This document shows, in pieces, positions 34,237 through 43,066 of a stretch of 64,000 nucleotides of DNA (position 1 is its first letter; the number at the start of each line of letters is the position of its first letter). The stretch is from Candidatus Wallbacteria bacterium (GTDB taxonomy: Bacteria; Muiribacteriota; UBA6191; JACPRK01), in assembly GCA_016213845.1 (NCBI GenBank), contig JACQZN010000056.1:1-64000 (forward strand), in the 5' to 3' direction. Below the pieces are notes generated by a model. It saw nothing but the letters and a program-made list of their open reading frames with translations. It was not told the origin of the DNA and did not search any database. The translations under genes were made by a program, and so were the position numbers.

Positions 34237-35162
34237 TCGCCGCGCGGTCCCTCACGGTCCGCTACGGCCAGCTCGTGGCGCTCGACGGCGTCGACCTGGA
34301 CGTCGCCCCGGGGCAGATATTCGGACTCATCGGACCCAACGGAGCCGGCAAGACCACGCTCATCCGAGTGCTCACCGGCCTGCTGGTCCCGGAAGCCGGC
34401 GGGGCCACCATCGGCGGCTTCGACGTGCTGCGGCAGGAACGTGATGCCCGGCGACGACTGGGCTACATGCCCGACTTCTTCGGCATCTACGACCACCTCA
34501 CCGTGCGCGAGTACCTGCAGCTCTTCGGAGAGCTGAACGGCCTGGCGGGCCCGGGCCTGGCGGGCGCCATCGAACAGGCGCTGGCGGCAGTCCGCCTCAA
34601 GCTCAAGAAGGACGAGCTGGTCGATCACCTGTCACGCGGCATGACGCAGCGGCTGGCGCTGGCGCGCACGCTCCTGCACGACCCGGACGCCTTCGTCCTG
34701 GACGAGCCGGCCTCGGGGCTCGACCCCGCTGCCCGCATCGAGCTCTGGGACATCTTGCGCGGCCTCGCCCAGCGCGGCAAGGCGGTGCTCATCAGCTCCC
34801 ATATCCTCAAGGAGATGGAGGGACTGGTCACCCACGTCGGGCTGCTGGAACGCGGACGGCTGCTCTACTCGGGACCCTACGAGACGCTGGTCAAGGCCGG
34901 CGCCACTCGCCGCGTACGGTTCCGCCCGGTCGGCGACGTGCCGCCCGAGCGCGTCGTCGGCCTGCTCACCGAGCACGGCGGGCGCCTCTCCGGCGTCCCG
35001 GGCGACGCCTACTGGGAAGTCGAGCTGGCCGATGACGACACCGCCGTCGCAGCCCTGGTCGGTCGCCTGGTCGCCGCGGGTGTCGGCGTCTCACTGCCGC
35101 CCGTCGCAGAGGACAGGCTCGAACGCGCCTTCCTGGCGCTCACTGGGAGGGATGCCTCTTGA
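34233..35162 (+). CDS. ABC transporter ATP-binding protein
   Basis: This 309-residue protein has Walker A GPNGAGKTTL, a Q-loop region (GYMPDFFGIYDHLTVREY), signature LSRGMTQRLALA, Walker B AFVLDEPASGLDP, and switch His SSHILKEME, plus a C-terminal extension with an ACT-like beta-alpha pattern. ATG overlaps the TGA of the upstream gene (ATGA), and its own TGA overlaps the TTG start of the permease gene. It is an exporter-type ATPase of the NatA/CcmA-like group. Confidence 0.93.
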   Translation: MIAARSLTVRYGQLVALDGVDLDVAPGQIFGLIGPNGAGKTTLIRVLTGLLVPEAGGATIGGFDVLRQERDARRRLGYMPDFFGIYDHLTVREYLQLFGELNGLAGPGLAGAIEQALAAVRLKLKKDELVDHLSRGMTQRLALARTLLHDPDAFVLDEPASGLDPAARIELWDILRGLAQRGKAVLISSHILKEMEGLVTHVGLLERGRLLYSGPYETLVKAGATRRVRFRPVGDVPPERVVGLLTEHGGRLSGVPGDAYWEVELADDDTAVAALVGRLVAAGVGVSLPPVAEDRLERAFLALTGRDAS

Positions 35163-36622
35163 TAGCCCTGCTGAAGAAAGAGCTGCGGGTCTCCGTGCGC
35201 GAGAAGTCGACCTGGCTCCTGCTCGCCTCGATGCCGGCCTGCTTCGTCGCCTGCGGTCTCCTCGGCCTCAACGAGTCGACCTACGCCGGCGCTCCAAGGC
35301 TCATGGCCGCCGACGCTGGCCGCCAGCTCCTCTCCTACGCTCTCTACACCCAGGTCTTCGCCGTGATGCTGTTCGTCCCGATCCTGGCGGCGACCAACCT
35401 GGTTCGCGAGGGCGATCGAAAGACGCTCGACGTGCTCATGACCACTCCCCGCAGCGGCGCCGAGCTGGCGCTGGCCAAGCTGCTCTCCCCGGCGCTGCTG
35501 GCGCTCGGCTCCTGCCTGCTCGCTCTGCCGCTGCTGATCGCGCTTCCACTCCTGGGCGGCGTGCGGCCCTGGGAGCCGCTTGCCGGCTTCGCCGCCGTCG
35601 CTCTCGCCGCGCTCGTCGCCTCGGCCGGCGGGCTGGCCGCGGGCGCGCTCGCCCGCACCACGGCAGCCTCGGTCTCACTGGCCGCGCTCGCCGCCGGCTT
35701 CGTCTGCCTCGCCACGGCGTGGACTGGCCTGGGTCCCCGCACCGACCTCGTCACCGCGGCCTTCCCGCCCGGCATCGTGCGCTCCATCGTCGAGTCCGAG
35801 GGCGTCGAGCTCTTCGGACGCGAGGTTCCGCTCCTGTTGCCCGCGCTCGCTTTCCTGCCTCTTGTCGGAAGCTGCCTCTTCTTCGCGTCACTTCCCGCGC
35901 TCTCCTCGCGATTCCGGCGCCAGGCTCTGCCCGTACGAGCCACCGGCGCCGCAGCGCTCGCCCTCGGGCTGGCTCTCATCGCGCTCAACATCGCCAGCAG
36001 CTCGAGTATCCGGGACCTCCACGACTGCGGCGCGGGGATGGCCCTCTTCGCCTGCCTGGTCTCCACGGCGCTCGTGCTGATCGAACGGCTGGACCGGGGC
36101 GGGTTCCTGCGCACTCTCCCGGGCAGTGCGGAGGCCGAGTCGATCGCGGCGGGAGGATGGGTCCGCAGGTTCGCCGCGTCCACCACGGGCCTGGCGCTGT
36201 TGCCTGTCGCCGCGACGCTCCCCGGCCTGGGCATCCTCCTGGCCCGCGGCCTGGGAGGCACCGGGACGGATGACCCGCGCGTCGCGCTCGTTCTTGGGGC
36301 TCTGGCCTACGCAGTCGCCTGGACTCTCCTCCTGGCGGGCGCCTCGCGCGCCGTGGCCTGCCGGGGGCGCACCTGGGCCGAACCGGTCCTGACTGCGATA
36401 CTGCCCGGAGCGCTCCTGGCCTACGGCGTGTCGTACCGCATCTTCTCCCACGCAAACGAGATCGTCGGCATCGATCCCATTGGCGTTCTGATCCCCTTCG
36501 TCAGCGCCTCCTACGACTCCTGTCCCCACCTCTTTGCAACCGGCGTCGCCCACACCGCGGCAACCGCCGGCGCCGCCGCCGTCCTCTGGATCTTCGCTAC
36601 CCGACGCCGAAACAGGAGCTGA
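35159..36622 (+). CDS. ABC-2 type transporter permease
   Basis: This 487-residue polytopic membrane protein has about twelve hydrophobic segments and an N-terminal cytoplasmic start LKKELRVSVREKSTWLL. LVREGDRKTLDVLMTTPRSG is the coupling-region sequence typical of ABC-2 permeases. It starts with TTG, with GGGAGG about eight bases upstream, overlapping the ATPase stop. The radical SAM-ArsM gene follows after 27 bases, so an exporter for the product of that enzyme is plausible though not shown. Confidence 0.9.
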   Translation: MIALLKKELRVSVREKSTWLLLASMPACFVACGLLGLNESTYAGAPRLMAADAGRQLLSYALYTQVFAVMLFVPILAATNLVREGDRKTLDVLMTTPRSGAELALAKLLSPALLALGSCLLALPLLIALPLLGGVRPWEPLAGFAAVALAALVASAGGLAAGALARTTAASVSLAALAAGFVCLATAWTGLGPRTDLVTAAFPPGIVRSIVESEGVELFGREVPLLLPALAFLPLVGSCLFFASLPALSSRFRRQALPVRATGAAALALGLALIALNIASSSSIRDLHDCGAGMALFACLVSTALVLIERLDRGGFLRTLPGSAEAESIAAGGWVRRFAASTTGLALLPVAATLPGLGILLARGLGGTGTDDPRVALVLGALAYAVAWTLLLAGASRAVACRGRTWAEPVLTAILPGALLAYGVSYRIFSHANEIVGIDPIGVLIPFVSASYDSCPHLFATGVAHTAATAGAAAVLWIFATRRRNRS

Positions 36623-36649
36623 CCGCTCCCCGACCCCTCTCCCCGCCCA

Positions 36650-39154
36650 ATGTCCTACGACGAGAACCGGATCTTTCACACGCCCCCTCTGACGCGTATC
36701 GAGCGCCGCGGCATCGCGCTGGCCATCGACGGCGACACCCCCAACTGGATCGCAACCGACGTGCGCGGGTCGCGGCTGCTGACCTTGCTCGACGGCAAGC
36801 GCCCGTTCGGCGAGGTCGTGCGCGAGTATGCCGCGCGCGAGGGCGTCGAGCTCTCCCGCGCCTGGGTCCACGCCTCCTGGTTCGTGCGGGCCCTGGAGCG
36901 CCAGGGGCTTGCCGCGCCCCACGCCTTTTCGCCGGCCCCCTACTCCGGACGGGCGTCGACTCTCGCCCTGGAGCGGCTCTCCGAGCTCTGGCTCCACACG
37001 AACAACAGCTGCAACTTGCAGTGCACGCACTGCCTGGTCAGCTCCGGCCCCGGCGGCGACAACGGGCTCCCGGGCGAGAAGCTCCGGGACCTCATCACCC
37101 AGGCCCACCGCCTGGGCACCCGCCGCTTCTACTTCACGGGCGGAGAGCCGTTCGCCCGCAAGGACATCTTCGAGCTGATCGCGCTCGTCACCGAGGAGCT
37201 CGCCAGCGAGCTGATTGTCCTGACCAATGCGACCCTGTTCCAGGACGAGCGTCGCGCCAATCTCGCCAGCGTCGACCGGCAGCGGCTGCGCCTGCAGGTC
37301 AGCCTCGACGGCGCGTCGGCCGCAGTCAACGACCGGCTCCGGGGCGAGGGCAGCTTCGAGACCATCTGCGCCGGCCTCCGCACGGCCGCGGGGCTGGGCT
37401 TCCCCGTCACGGTCACGTCGGTGGTGACGCGCGACAACCTGTCCGAGCTGCCCGGAATGGTTGCGCTCACCTCGGAGGCAGGCGTCTCGAACCTGCACCT
37501 GATGTGGCTCCACAGGCGCGGGCGGGCGATTGACCGCGGCGCGGGCTTCTTCCCGTCGACAGCGGAGCTGGTGGATTTGACGCGCCGCGTCAGGACACTC
37601 GCGGCCGCGGCAGGAGTGCAGCTCGACAACACCGCCTCGGCCCGTTACCGCGTCAACGGCCGGCCGGGCGCCCGCTACGACCTGGGGAACCAGGCGTGGG
37701 AGAGCCTCTGCATCTACTCCGACGGCCGCGTCTACCCGTCGGCCGCGCTGGCCAACCACCGGCCGCTCTGCTGCGGCGACGCGCTGGAGCAGCCACTGGA
37801 GCGCATCTGGAGGGACGGTCCCATCGCCCGCGAGCTGCGCGAGGCCACCGTGCTCCGCAAGAGCGGCGCGCACGCCGATTTCCTCAAGTACTTCACGGGC
37901 GGCGGCGACGTCGAGCACAGCTACGTCGCCAGCGAGGCCCGCCACGGCAAGGGCAGCTTCCTGGCGGAGGACCCCTACTACGACCTGGCGCGCGAGCTGG
38001 TCCTGGACGCCATGTTCGAGCTGGCCGCCGAGGGCCGCGCGGCCACCAACATGCGCTCCGGCCACAACGCCCCGCCGCTCTACCACGCGATGGGCGCCGG
38101 TAGCGTCGTCTGCGGCGCCGACGACGTCGACGTCACTCGCGACTACGAGGTCCGCACCCTCCACTCCAACTGCGTCCTCGGGTTCGACGTGGAGCGCCCC
38201 CACCGCCTCGTGCAGCAGTTCTACGGCGAGGCCGCCCAGGAGCCCAAACCCGGCCTCTGCTGCCCGGAGAGCTTCGCCAAGGAGGATGTCTCGCACATCC
38301 CGGAGGCCGTCCAGGCGCGCGCCTTCGGGTGCGGCTCGCCCGTCTCGCTGGCCGGCGTGCGCGAGGGCGAGACCATCGTCGATCTCGGAAGCGGCGGCGG
38401 CATCGATTGCTTCATCGCGGCGCGCAAGACCGGCCCCGCGGGCACCGTCATCGGCGTCGACATGACAGAAAAGATGCTCCAGGTCGCCAACGAAAACCTG
38501 CCGCTCGTCGCCGCCAACCTGGGCTACACCAACGTGGAGTTCCGCAAGGGGTTCCTCGAGAAGGTGCCCGTGGACAGCCGCTCGGTCGACCTCGTCACTT
38601 CCAACTGCGTCATCAACCTCTCGCCGGACAAGCGCGCGGTGCTCTCTGAGATCTGGCGCATGCTGAAGGACCACGGCCGCCTGGTCGTGAGCGACATCGT
38701 CAGCGAGGGGCCGATCCCCTCGCATCTGAAGGTCAACTCGATGCTCTGGGGCGAGTGCCTGGGCGGCGCGCTAGCGGAGGACGAGCTCCTCGGCATGCTC
38801 GAGGCCGCGGGCTTCCATGGGATTTCGCTCCTCAAGAAGTCCTTCTGGCAGGAGGTGGCCGGCTACCGGTTCCACTCGGTCACCGTGCGCGGCTACAAGT
38901 TCGAGAAGAAGGCGGGTTGCGACTTCGTCGGCCAGTGGGCCATCTACCAGGGCCCCTACAAGGCCGTGTTCGATGAGGAGGGGCATCTCTTCCCGCGCGG
39001 CGAGGCGGTCGAGGTCTGCACGGACACCTTCGCCCGGATTGCGCAGCCGCCCTACACCGGGGCCTTCACGCTGGTCGGCGACGGTGCTCCCGCCGGCGCC
39101 CAGCCCGCCGCGGGCGGCGAGGCCTGCTGCGCCCCGGGCGGGGCGTGCTGCTGA
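36650..39154 (+). CDS. Radical SAM / ArsM-type arsenic methyltransferase fusion
   Basis: This protein has 834 residues in three parts. Residues 1-100 resemble a PqqD-type peptide- or substrate-binding domain. A radical SAM domain follows, with Cys121-x3-Cys-x2-Cys (CNLQCTHC) binding the 4Fe-4S cluster, the GGEP-like FTGGEPFARKD, and a SPASM-like tail (SLCIYSDGRVYPS, RPLCCGD). From about 505 on is an ArsM/AS3MT-type methyltransferase: QFYGEAA, GLCCP, FGCGSPV, VDLGSGGGIDCF (SAM site), TSNCVINLSPDK and GECLGGAL. The last two match ArsM arsenite-binding Cys motifs. The Cys-rich end (CCAPGGACC) matches ArsM tails. It presumably modifies arsenic or a similar thiophilic substrate; the fused reaction is unknown. 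Confidence 0.88.
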   Translation: MSYDENRIFHTPPLTRIERRGIALAIDGDTPNWIATDVRGSRLLTLLDGKRPFGEVVREYAAREGVELSRAWVHASWFVRALERQGLAAPHAFSPAPYSGRASTLALERLSELWLHTNNSCNLQCTHCLVSSGPGGDNGLPGEKLRDLITQAHRLGTRRFYFTGGEPFARKDIFELIALVTEELASELIVLTNATLFQDERRANLASVDRQRLRLQVSLDGASAAVNDRLRGEGSFETICAGLRTAAGLGFPVTVTSVVTRDNLSELPGMVALTSEAGVSNLHLMWLHRRGRAIDRGAGFFPSTAELVDLTRRVRTLAAAAGVQLDNTASARYRVNGRPGARYDLGNQAWESLCIYSDGRVYPSAALANHRPLCCGDALEQPLERIWRDGPIARELREATVLRKSGAHADFLKYFTGGGDVEHSYVASEARHGKGSFLAEDPYYDLARELVLDAMFELAAEGRAATNMRSGHNAPPLYHAMGAGSVVCGADDVDVTRDYEVRTLHSNCVLGFDVERPHRLVQQFYGEAAQEPKPGLCCPESFAKEDVSHIPEAVQARAFGCGSPVSLAGVREGETIVDLGSGGGIDCFIAARKTGPAGTVIGVDMTEKMLQVANENLPLVAANLGYTNVEFRKGFLEKVPVDSRSVDLVTSNCVINLSPDKRAVLSEIWRMLKDHGRLVVSDIVSEGPIPSHLKVNSMLWGECLGGALAEDELLGMLEAAGFHGISLLKKSFWQEVAGYRFHSVTVRGYKFEKKAGCDFVGQWAIYQGPYKAVFDEEGHLFPRGEAVEVCTDTFARIAQPPYTGAFTLVGDGAPAGAQPAAGGEACCAPGGACC

Positions 39155-39166
39155 GCCGGACGGGCC

Positions 39167-39193
39167 GCTTCGGGTAGACTTCGCCGCGAGGCG
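39167..39193 (+). repeat. 27-bp direct repeat, left copy
   Basis: The repeat begins GCTTCGGGTAGACTTCGCCG and ends GAGGCG, and is identical to 40906-40932. It lies 13 bases after the radical SAM-ArsM stop codon. It contains TAGACT, a possible -10. Confidence 0.85.
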
Positions 39194-39340
39194 CTTGAAC
39201 CTGCAGCTCACCAGAAGATTCGCGCGCGATACTTGAGACCCGCCATCACCATTCATCCGTGAACCGCGCGAGTGCTCCGATTCGTCGGCTACTGGGGGAT
39301 GAAATGGTGACTGCCGATCCGCGGCGCCACCGCCAAGCGC

Positions 39341-40633
39341 TCACCCGGCGCCTCGGCGTGCGGCAGCACGCGCTTGCCTGGGCGCAGCGGGAGCATTCAG
39401 CGCAGCCGAGATTGGAACGGACCAGATACGATCTTCGAGCTGTTCGGCACGACGGCCGGTGTGGAGAACGATGCCGTGCGGAGCCTCGGCCCGGTACTCG
39501 GCCAAGAAGCTTCGAAGTGATCCGAGGTCGGCCCGCCGAATCGATGGGCCCGACTTGACCTCGATGGGCAGGAGCCGGCCGGCAGTCTCGACGACGAAGT
39601 CGACCTCCTCCCCAGAGGAGGTTCGCCAGTAGAGGATCTCGGGCCGGGGAAGAAGCTGCTCTCTCCAGGCAAGCAGCTCGGAGAGTACGAGATTCTCCAG
39701 CAAGGCGCCGCGCAGGTTCATTCTCGCGAGCTCGGCCCCAGTTCGCACGGCGGCCAGAGATGCCGCAAGCCCGGAATCGCAGAAGAAGAGGCGAGGAGAC
39801 TTGATGACGCGCTTCGTGCGATTGACGCAGTAGGCAGGTAGCCGGCGAACCAGGTAGGAGGCCTCGAGCAGGTCCAGGTAGCGGTGAGCCGAGGGCTGCG
39901 GAATCCCCGCATCGCGCGCCATGTCGGACTGGTTCACAAGAGCCCCACTTCTGAGAGCGGCCACTCGCATGAGCCTGCGGAACTCGATCAGGTTCTGGAT
40001 GTTGGAGAGCGACTGCAGATCGCGCTCCAGATATGTGCGGACATAGCCGTCGAACCACTGCTGGCGCGCTACAATCGTGGGCGCCAGCACCGCCGGGGGA
40101 AACCCTCCCGTCAGCAAGATGTCGTCCAGGTGGGGCAGCGGCTGATGTTCACCCTCGAGGCGAGACGGGTCCTCCAGCAAGGCCGTCCAGGCTCCGGCGG
40201 CACCGCCCCCCTGGCGTTCCCCCAGGGTGAAAGGATGCAGCTCGAGGTAGACGGCCCTGCCGGCCAGGGACTCGGACACGCGCCGCATCAGCAGCAGGTT
40301 GGCCGAACCCGACAGGAGAAACCGCCCCGGCCGTCTGCGATCGTCGACGGCTCGCTTGATGGCCAGAAGCAGGTCAGGACTGCGCTGGATCTCGTCCAGC
40401 GTGACCGGCTGCTTTCCATGAAGCAGCGCATCGGGAGCCGTCTGGGCCCTCTCGAGCACGTCCAGATCGTCCAGGGAGTAGTACCGTCGCCCGGGTGGAC
40501 CAAGCAAATGGCGAATCAACGTGCTCTTGCCCGTCTGGCGAGCCCCTGTCAGTACCACGACGGGAAATGTACTCAGGGCCTCTCGCACGTTGGCCGTGAA
40601 GGCACGAGGAAGTGGCAGACTGGGGTTATTCAC
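39341..40633 (-). CDS. AAA ATPase with DUF4143 domain
   Basis: This protein of about 430 residues has a P-loop VLTGARQTGKSTL, Walker B VTLDEIQ, and sensor-type LSGSANLLL, followed by a winged helix and the C-terminal DUF4143 nuclease-like region (FFCDSGLAASL, EILYWRTSSGEEVDFVVE, LLPIEVKSG). These proteins are widespread, often scattered and mobile-looking, with unclear function. GTG 40633 (VNNPSLPLPR) has a Shine-Dalgarno-like AGGAAGGA upstream; the track start is a TTG at 40669. The last 20 residues (APRQARAAARRGAG) run past the usual family end and may be acquired coding. The gene sits between identical 27-bp repeats and appears less GC-rich than its neighbours. Confidence 0.88.
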   Translation of the reverse strand: MNNPSLPLPRAFTANVREALSTFPVVVLTGARQTGKSTLIRHLLGPPGRRYYSLDDLDVLERAQTAPDALLHGKQPVTLDEIQRSPDLLLAIKRAVDDRRRPGRFLLSGSANLLLMRRVSESLAGRAVYLELHPFTLGERQGGGAAGAWTALLEDPSRLEGEHQPLPHLDDILLTGGFPPAVLAPTIVARQQWFDGYVRTYLERDLQSLSNIQNLIEFRRLMRVAALRSGALVNQSDMARDAGIPQPSAHRYLDLLEASYLVRRLPAYCVNRTKRVIKSPRLFFCDSGLAASLAAVRTGAELARMNLRGALLENLVLSELLAWREQLLPRPEILYWRTSSGEEVDFVVETAGRLLPIEVKSGPSIRRADLGSLRSFLAEYRAEAPHGIVLHTGRRAEQLEDRIWSVPISAALNAPAAPRQARAAARRGAG

Positions 40634-40946
40634 ACCGTGAAAGATAATCCTTCCTGACAGGAATAGCAACGACAGAGCGTACGCGCGCGATGCGTGGGGC
40701 TCGCCGCTGCCGGCCGAGCCGCCTTGCCGGCCACCAGCATGGCCTGCCGCCCAGTGATGGCGCTCTCTTCGGGACTGGCGGGACGCCCGTCCTACTGTCT
40801 TCGCCTCTTGCTCGGGCCCAAATCCTCGGCCACCCGATCTTCAAGGGCAAGACCCCGGACAGGGATGACTACCGCCCCCGCCGGGGGCGCTGTGCCCCGC
40901 CCTCGGCTTCGGGTAGACTTCGCCGCGAGGCGGTGTGGCGCGTCCC
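40634..40946. other. Intergenic region between the DUF4143 ATPase and the kinase
   Basis: These 313 bases contain no convincing gene; short track ORFs here (40690-40986) are low-quality. The right 27-bp repeat and a short GC palindrome (CGCCCCCGCCGGGGGCG) lie at the end. The rest shows no clear structure. Confidence 0.6.
40906..40932 (+). repeat. 27-bp direct repeat, right copy
   Basis: This is identical to 39167-39193. It ends 14 bases before the kinase ATG, so its TAGACT (40913-40918) could be the kinase -10. The spacing to the left copy is 1.7 kb. Confidence 0.85.
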
Positions 40947-43052
40947 ATGGAGCTCGAAGGCAAGACGTTCGGCAGATACCGGGTGATGGAGCTGCTCGGG
41001 CAGGGCGGCATGGGGGCCGTCTTCCGGGCGGTGCACGAGGAGCTGGGGCGCGAAGTCGCCCTCAAGGTGCTGCCCGAGGCGCGGCTGGGGCGCGGGCCGC
41101 AGCACCTGAAGCGCTTCATGCGGGAAGCGGCGGTCTGCTCGCGGCTCTCCCACCCCAACATCGTGAAGGTCTACGACTTCGGGGCCGAAAACGAGGTCTA
41201 CTTCTACGCGATGGAGCTCCTGCGCGCCACCAGCCTCGAAGACCGGATGGAGAAGGAGCCGCGCTCGAGCGTGCCCTTCACGCTGAAGGTCGCCCGAGAC
41301 CTGGCGTCGGCGCTGGCCTACTACCTGCCGCAGGGGATCGTCCACCGCGACCTGAAGCCGTCCAACATCATGCTGGTGGACGGCGGCGAGCGGGCAGTCG
41401 TCACGGACTTCGGTCTGGTGAAGGACCTCGCGGCGTCCCGCGTCACCCGGACGGGCGTGATCGTCGGCACGCCCTACTACGTTGCCCCTGAGGTCCTGCA
41501 GGGAGGCTCCACAACGGCGTCGACGGACCTTTGGCAGGTGGGCGTCATCCTCTACCGGATGCTGACAGGCGAGTACCCGATCGGAGAGGACGCAAAGGAT
41601 TCAATGGCCCTCTTCGCTCAGATCGCCAACTGCGAGCCGCGTGAGCTCCGAGAGCTGCGACCCGACGTGCCCCAGGGGCTGGCCGCCGTGGTGATGAACT
41701 GCCTGGCGAAGGACCCGGCTACGCGCTACGCCACAGGCGAAGAGCTGACGGCCGACGTGGAGACCGCCGCCCGGCGGGGCCGGGTCGCCCGCCGCGCCGG
41801 CGTTGCGGCCTCCGACCCGTCGGCCAGCGTGCCCACCCAGCCGATGCCGAGCGGCCGCCAGCCCGCGGCGGCGGCCCCCTCCCCCCCTGGCTCGGGCGCT
41901 CAGGGTGCGGCCGACCCGCCGCCCGCCGGTTCGGGCCGCACGCTCGCGGCGACCCGCGAATCCGTCCCGGGCTCCGCCAGCCGGCCCGCGGCGCTGCACT
42001 CCTCCCGCGTGCCGGCACTCGCAGCCCCAGCGACAGCATCGAGAGCCGCCCTGGTCCTGGCCGCCTGCGCGCTCCTGGCCCTTCCAGCCGCCTTCGCCCT
42101 GCGGCACCGAGCGCCCGACCCGGCGCCACGGGTCGCATCGGAGCCAAACAGTCCGCCAGCTCCACTTGACCGGACGCACACTCTCCCGCCGGACCCCGTC
42201 GGGCCCTTCCTCAAGGCCGTCGCCGATCTCGCCCCCGTCGCCCGCGCCGAGCTGGCCGACGACCTCGTCTTCAAGGCCGCCCCGCGAGACAGACCGCGCG
42301 CAGCCGCAGCGGCCTTTTCAGCCCTGGCGACCTCCCCCGTCGCCCTCCAGCTCGCCGCCAACCCCTCCGTGGCCTGCGCGGCCCTCGCCACCGGCGTCGC
42401 CTGGGACCGCCGCTGCGCTGCCAGCCGCAGGCTCTTCGAGCTCTTGCGCCTCGAGCTCCTCGCCCGCGAGTGGAAGCAACCGTCCCCCTTCCAGCTCCAG
42501 ACCCGCCTGGCCCCTGCAATCGCCTTCCACGACGCCATCGTCGCCTCACGCAAGGACCTCACCCGCCCTCAGCTCCTGGCGCTCTTGCAGCGCCTCTACC
42601 CTCCCCCTGCCCGCCTGGAGATCCTCGTCGAGCACCGCGGCCACGAGGACACCTACGCGTTCGACGGCCACCCCTCCACCGTCCTCGGCGAAGTCGGCAA
42701 CGTCTTCTTCGCCACCACCGATCGCATCCAGACGGAGTCCCTCTCACGCCCCTTCCAGGTCCCCGCCGGCGGCTACAGGAGCCTCACCCTTCTCGCCCTG
42801 CTGAGCGACCTCAACCCCAGCCACGCGTTCATCGCCGAGCTGACTCCCGCAAACACCAGATCATCCCTCCTGCTCCCCATCCTCAGGCTCAGCGACTCCC
42901 CCCGCGACGCCGGCTGGTTCGCCTCCACCACGCGCCTCGCCCCAGGCGTCCTCCCCCCTGGCCGCTACCAGCTCCGCCTCGCCGCCCGCGAGCTCTTCCG
43001 CCGCTCCGTCCCCCGCCCCAACCTGGCCGCCCTCTGCTTCCTCGTCGAGTGA
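40947..43052 (+). CDS. Transmembrane Ser/Thr protein kinase (Hanks type)
   Basis: This protein has 701 residues. The kinase domain (about 10-275) shows GQGGMGAVFRA (P-loop), EVALKVL (ATP-binding Lys), GIVHRDLKPSNIM (catalytic loop), TDFGLVKD (Mg loop) and GTPYYVAPEV (activation segment), all intact. A Pro/Ala/Ser-rich linker (290-365) and one membrane helix (RAALVLAACALLALPAAFALRHR) follow. The extracytoplasmic C-terminal domain of about 300 residues belongs to no known family to my eye. ATG 40947 is preferred; the track GTG 40935 adds four residues. Confidence 0.93.
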   Translation: MELEGKTFGRYRVMELLGQGGMGAVFRAVHEELGREVALKVLPEARLGRGPQHLKRFMREAAVCSRLSHPNIVKVYDFGAENEVYFYAMELLRATSLEDRMEKEPRSSVPFTLKVARDLASALAYYLPQGIVHRDLKPSNIMLVDGGERAVVTDFGLVKDLAASRVTRTGVIVGTPYYVAPEVLQGGSTTASTDLWQVGVILYRMLTGEYPIGEDAKDSMALFAQIANCEPRELRELRPDVPQGLAAVVMNCLAKDPATRYATGEELTADVETAARRGRVARRAGVAASDPSASVPTQPMPSGRQPAAAAPSPPGSGAQGAADPPPAGSGRTLAATRESVPGSASRPAALHSSRVPALAAPATASRAALVLAACALLALPAAFALRHRAPDPAPRVASEPNSPPAPLDRTHTLPPDPVGPFLKAVADLAPVARAELADDLVFKAAPRDRPRAAAAAFSALATSPVALQLAANPSVACAALATGVAWDRRCAASRRLFELLRLELLAREWKQPSPFQLQTRLAPAIAFHDAIVASRKDLTRPQLLALLQRLYPPPARLEILVEHRGHEDTYAFDGHPSTVLGEVGNVFFATTDRIQTESLSRPFQVPAGGYRSLTLLALLSDLNPSHAFIAELTPANTRSSLLLPILRLSDSPRDAGWFASTTRLAPGVLPPGRYQLRLAARELFRRSVPRPNLAALCFLVE

Positions 43053-43066
43053 CGGCCCGCGGCCCT

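Noticed and set aside
35888-38725. 945-codon open frame on the minus strand across the permease and radical SAM genes
   Set aside because: It is the GC-rich antisense shadow of two strongly supported plus-strand genes. Its translation is Arg/Val/Gly/Glu-rich with no domain.
36650-39154. PQQ-synthesis (PqqE-like) enzyme for the radical SAM gene
   Set aside because: The PqqD-like start is suggestive, but no PqqA precursor or other pqq gene is present, and the C-terminal half is clearly ArsM type.
39167-40932. Insertion sequence around the DUF4143 gene
   Set aside because: No transposase and no terminal inverted repeat were found; only direct 27-bp copies. It was kept as a possible recombination insertion instead.
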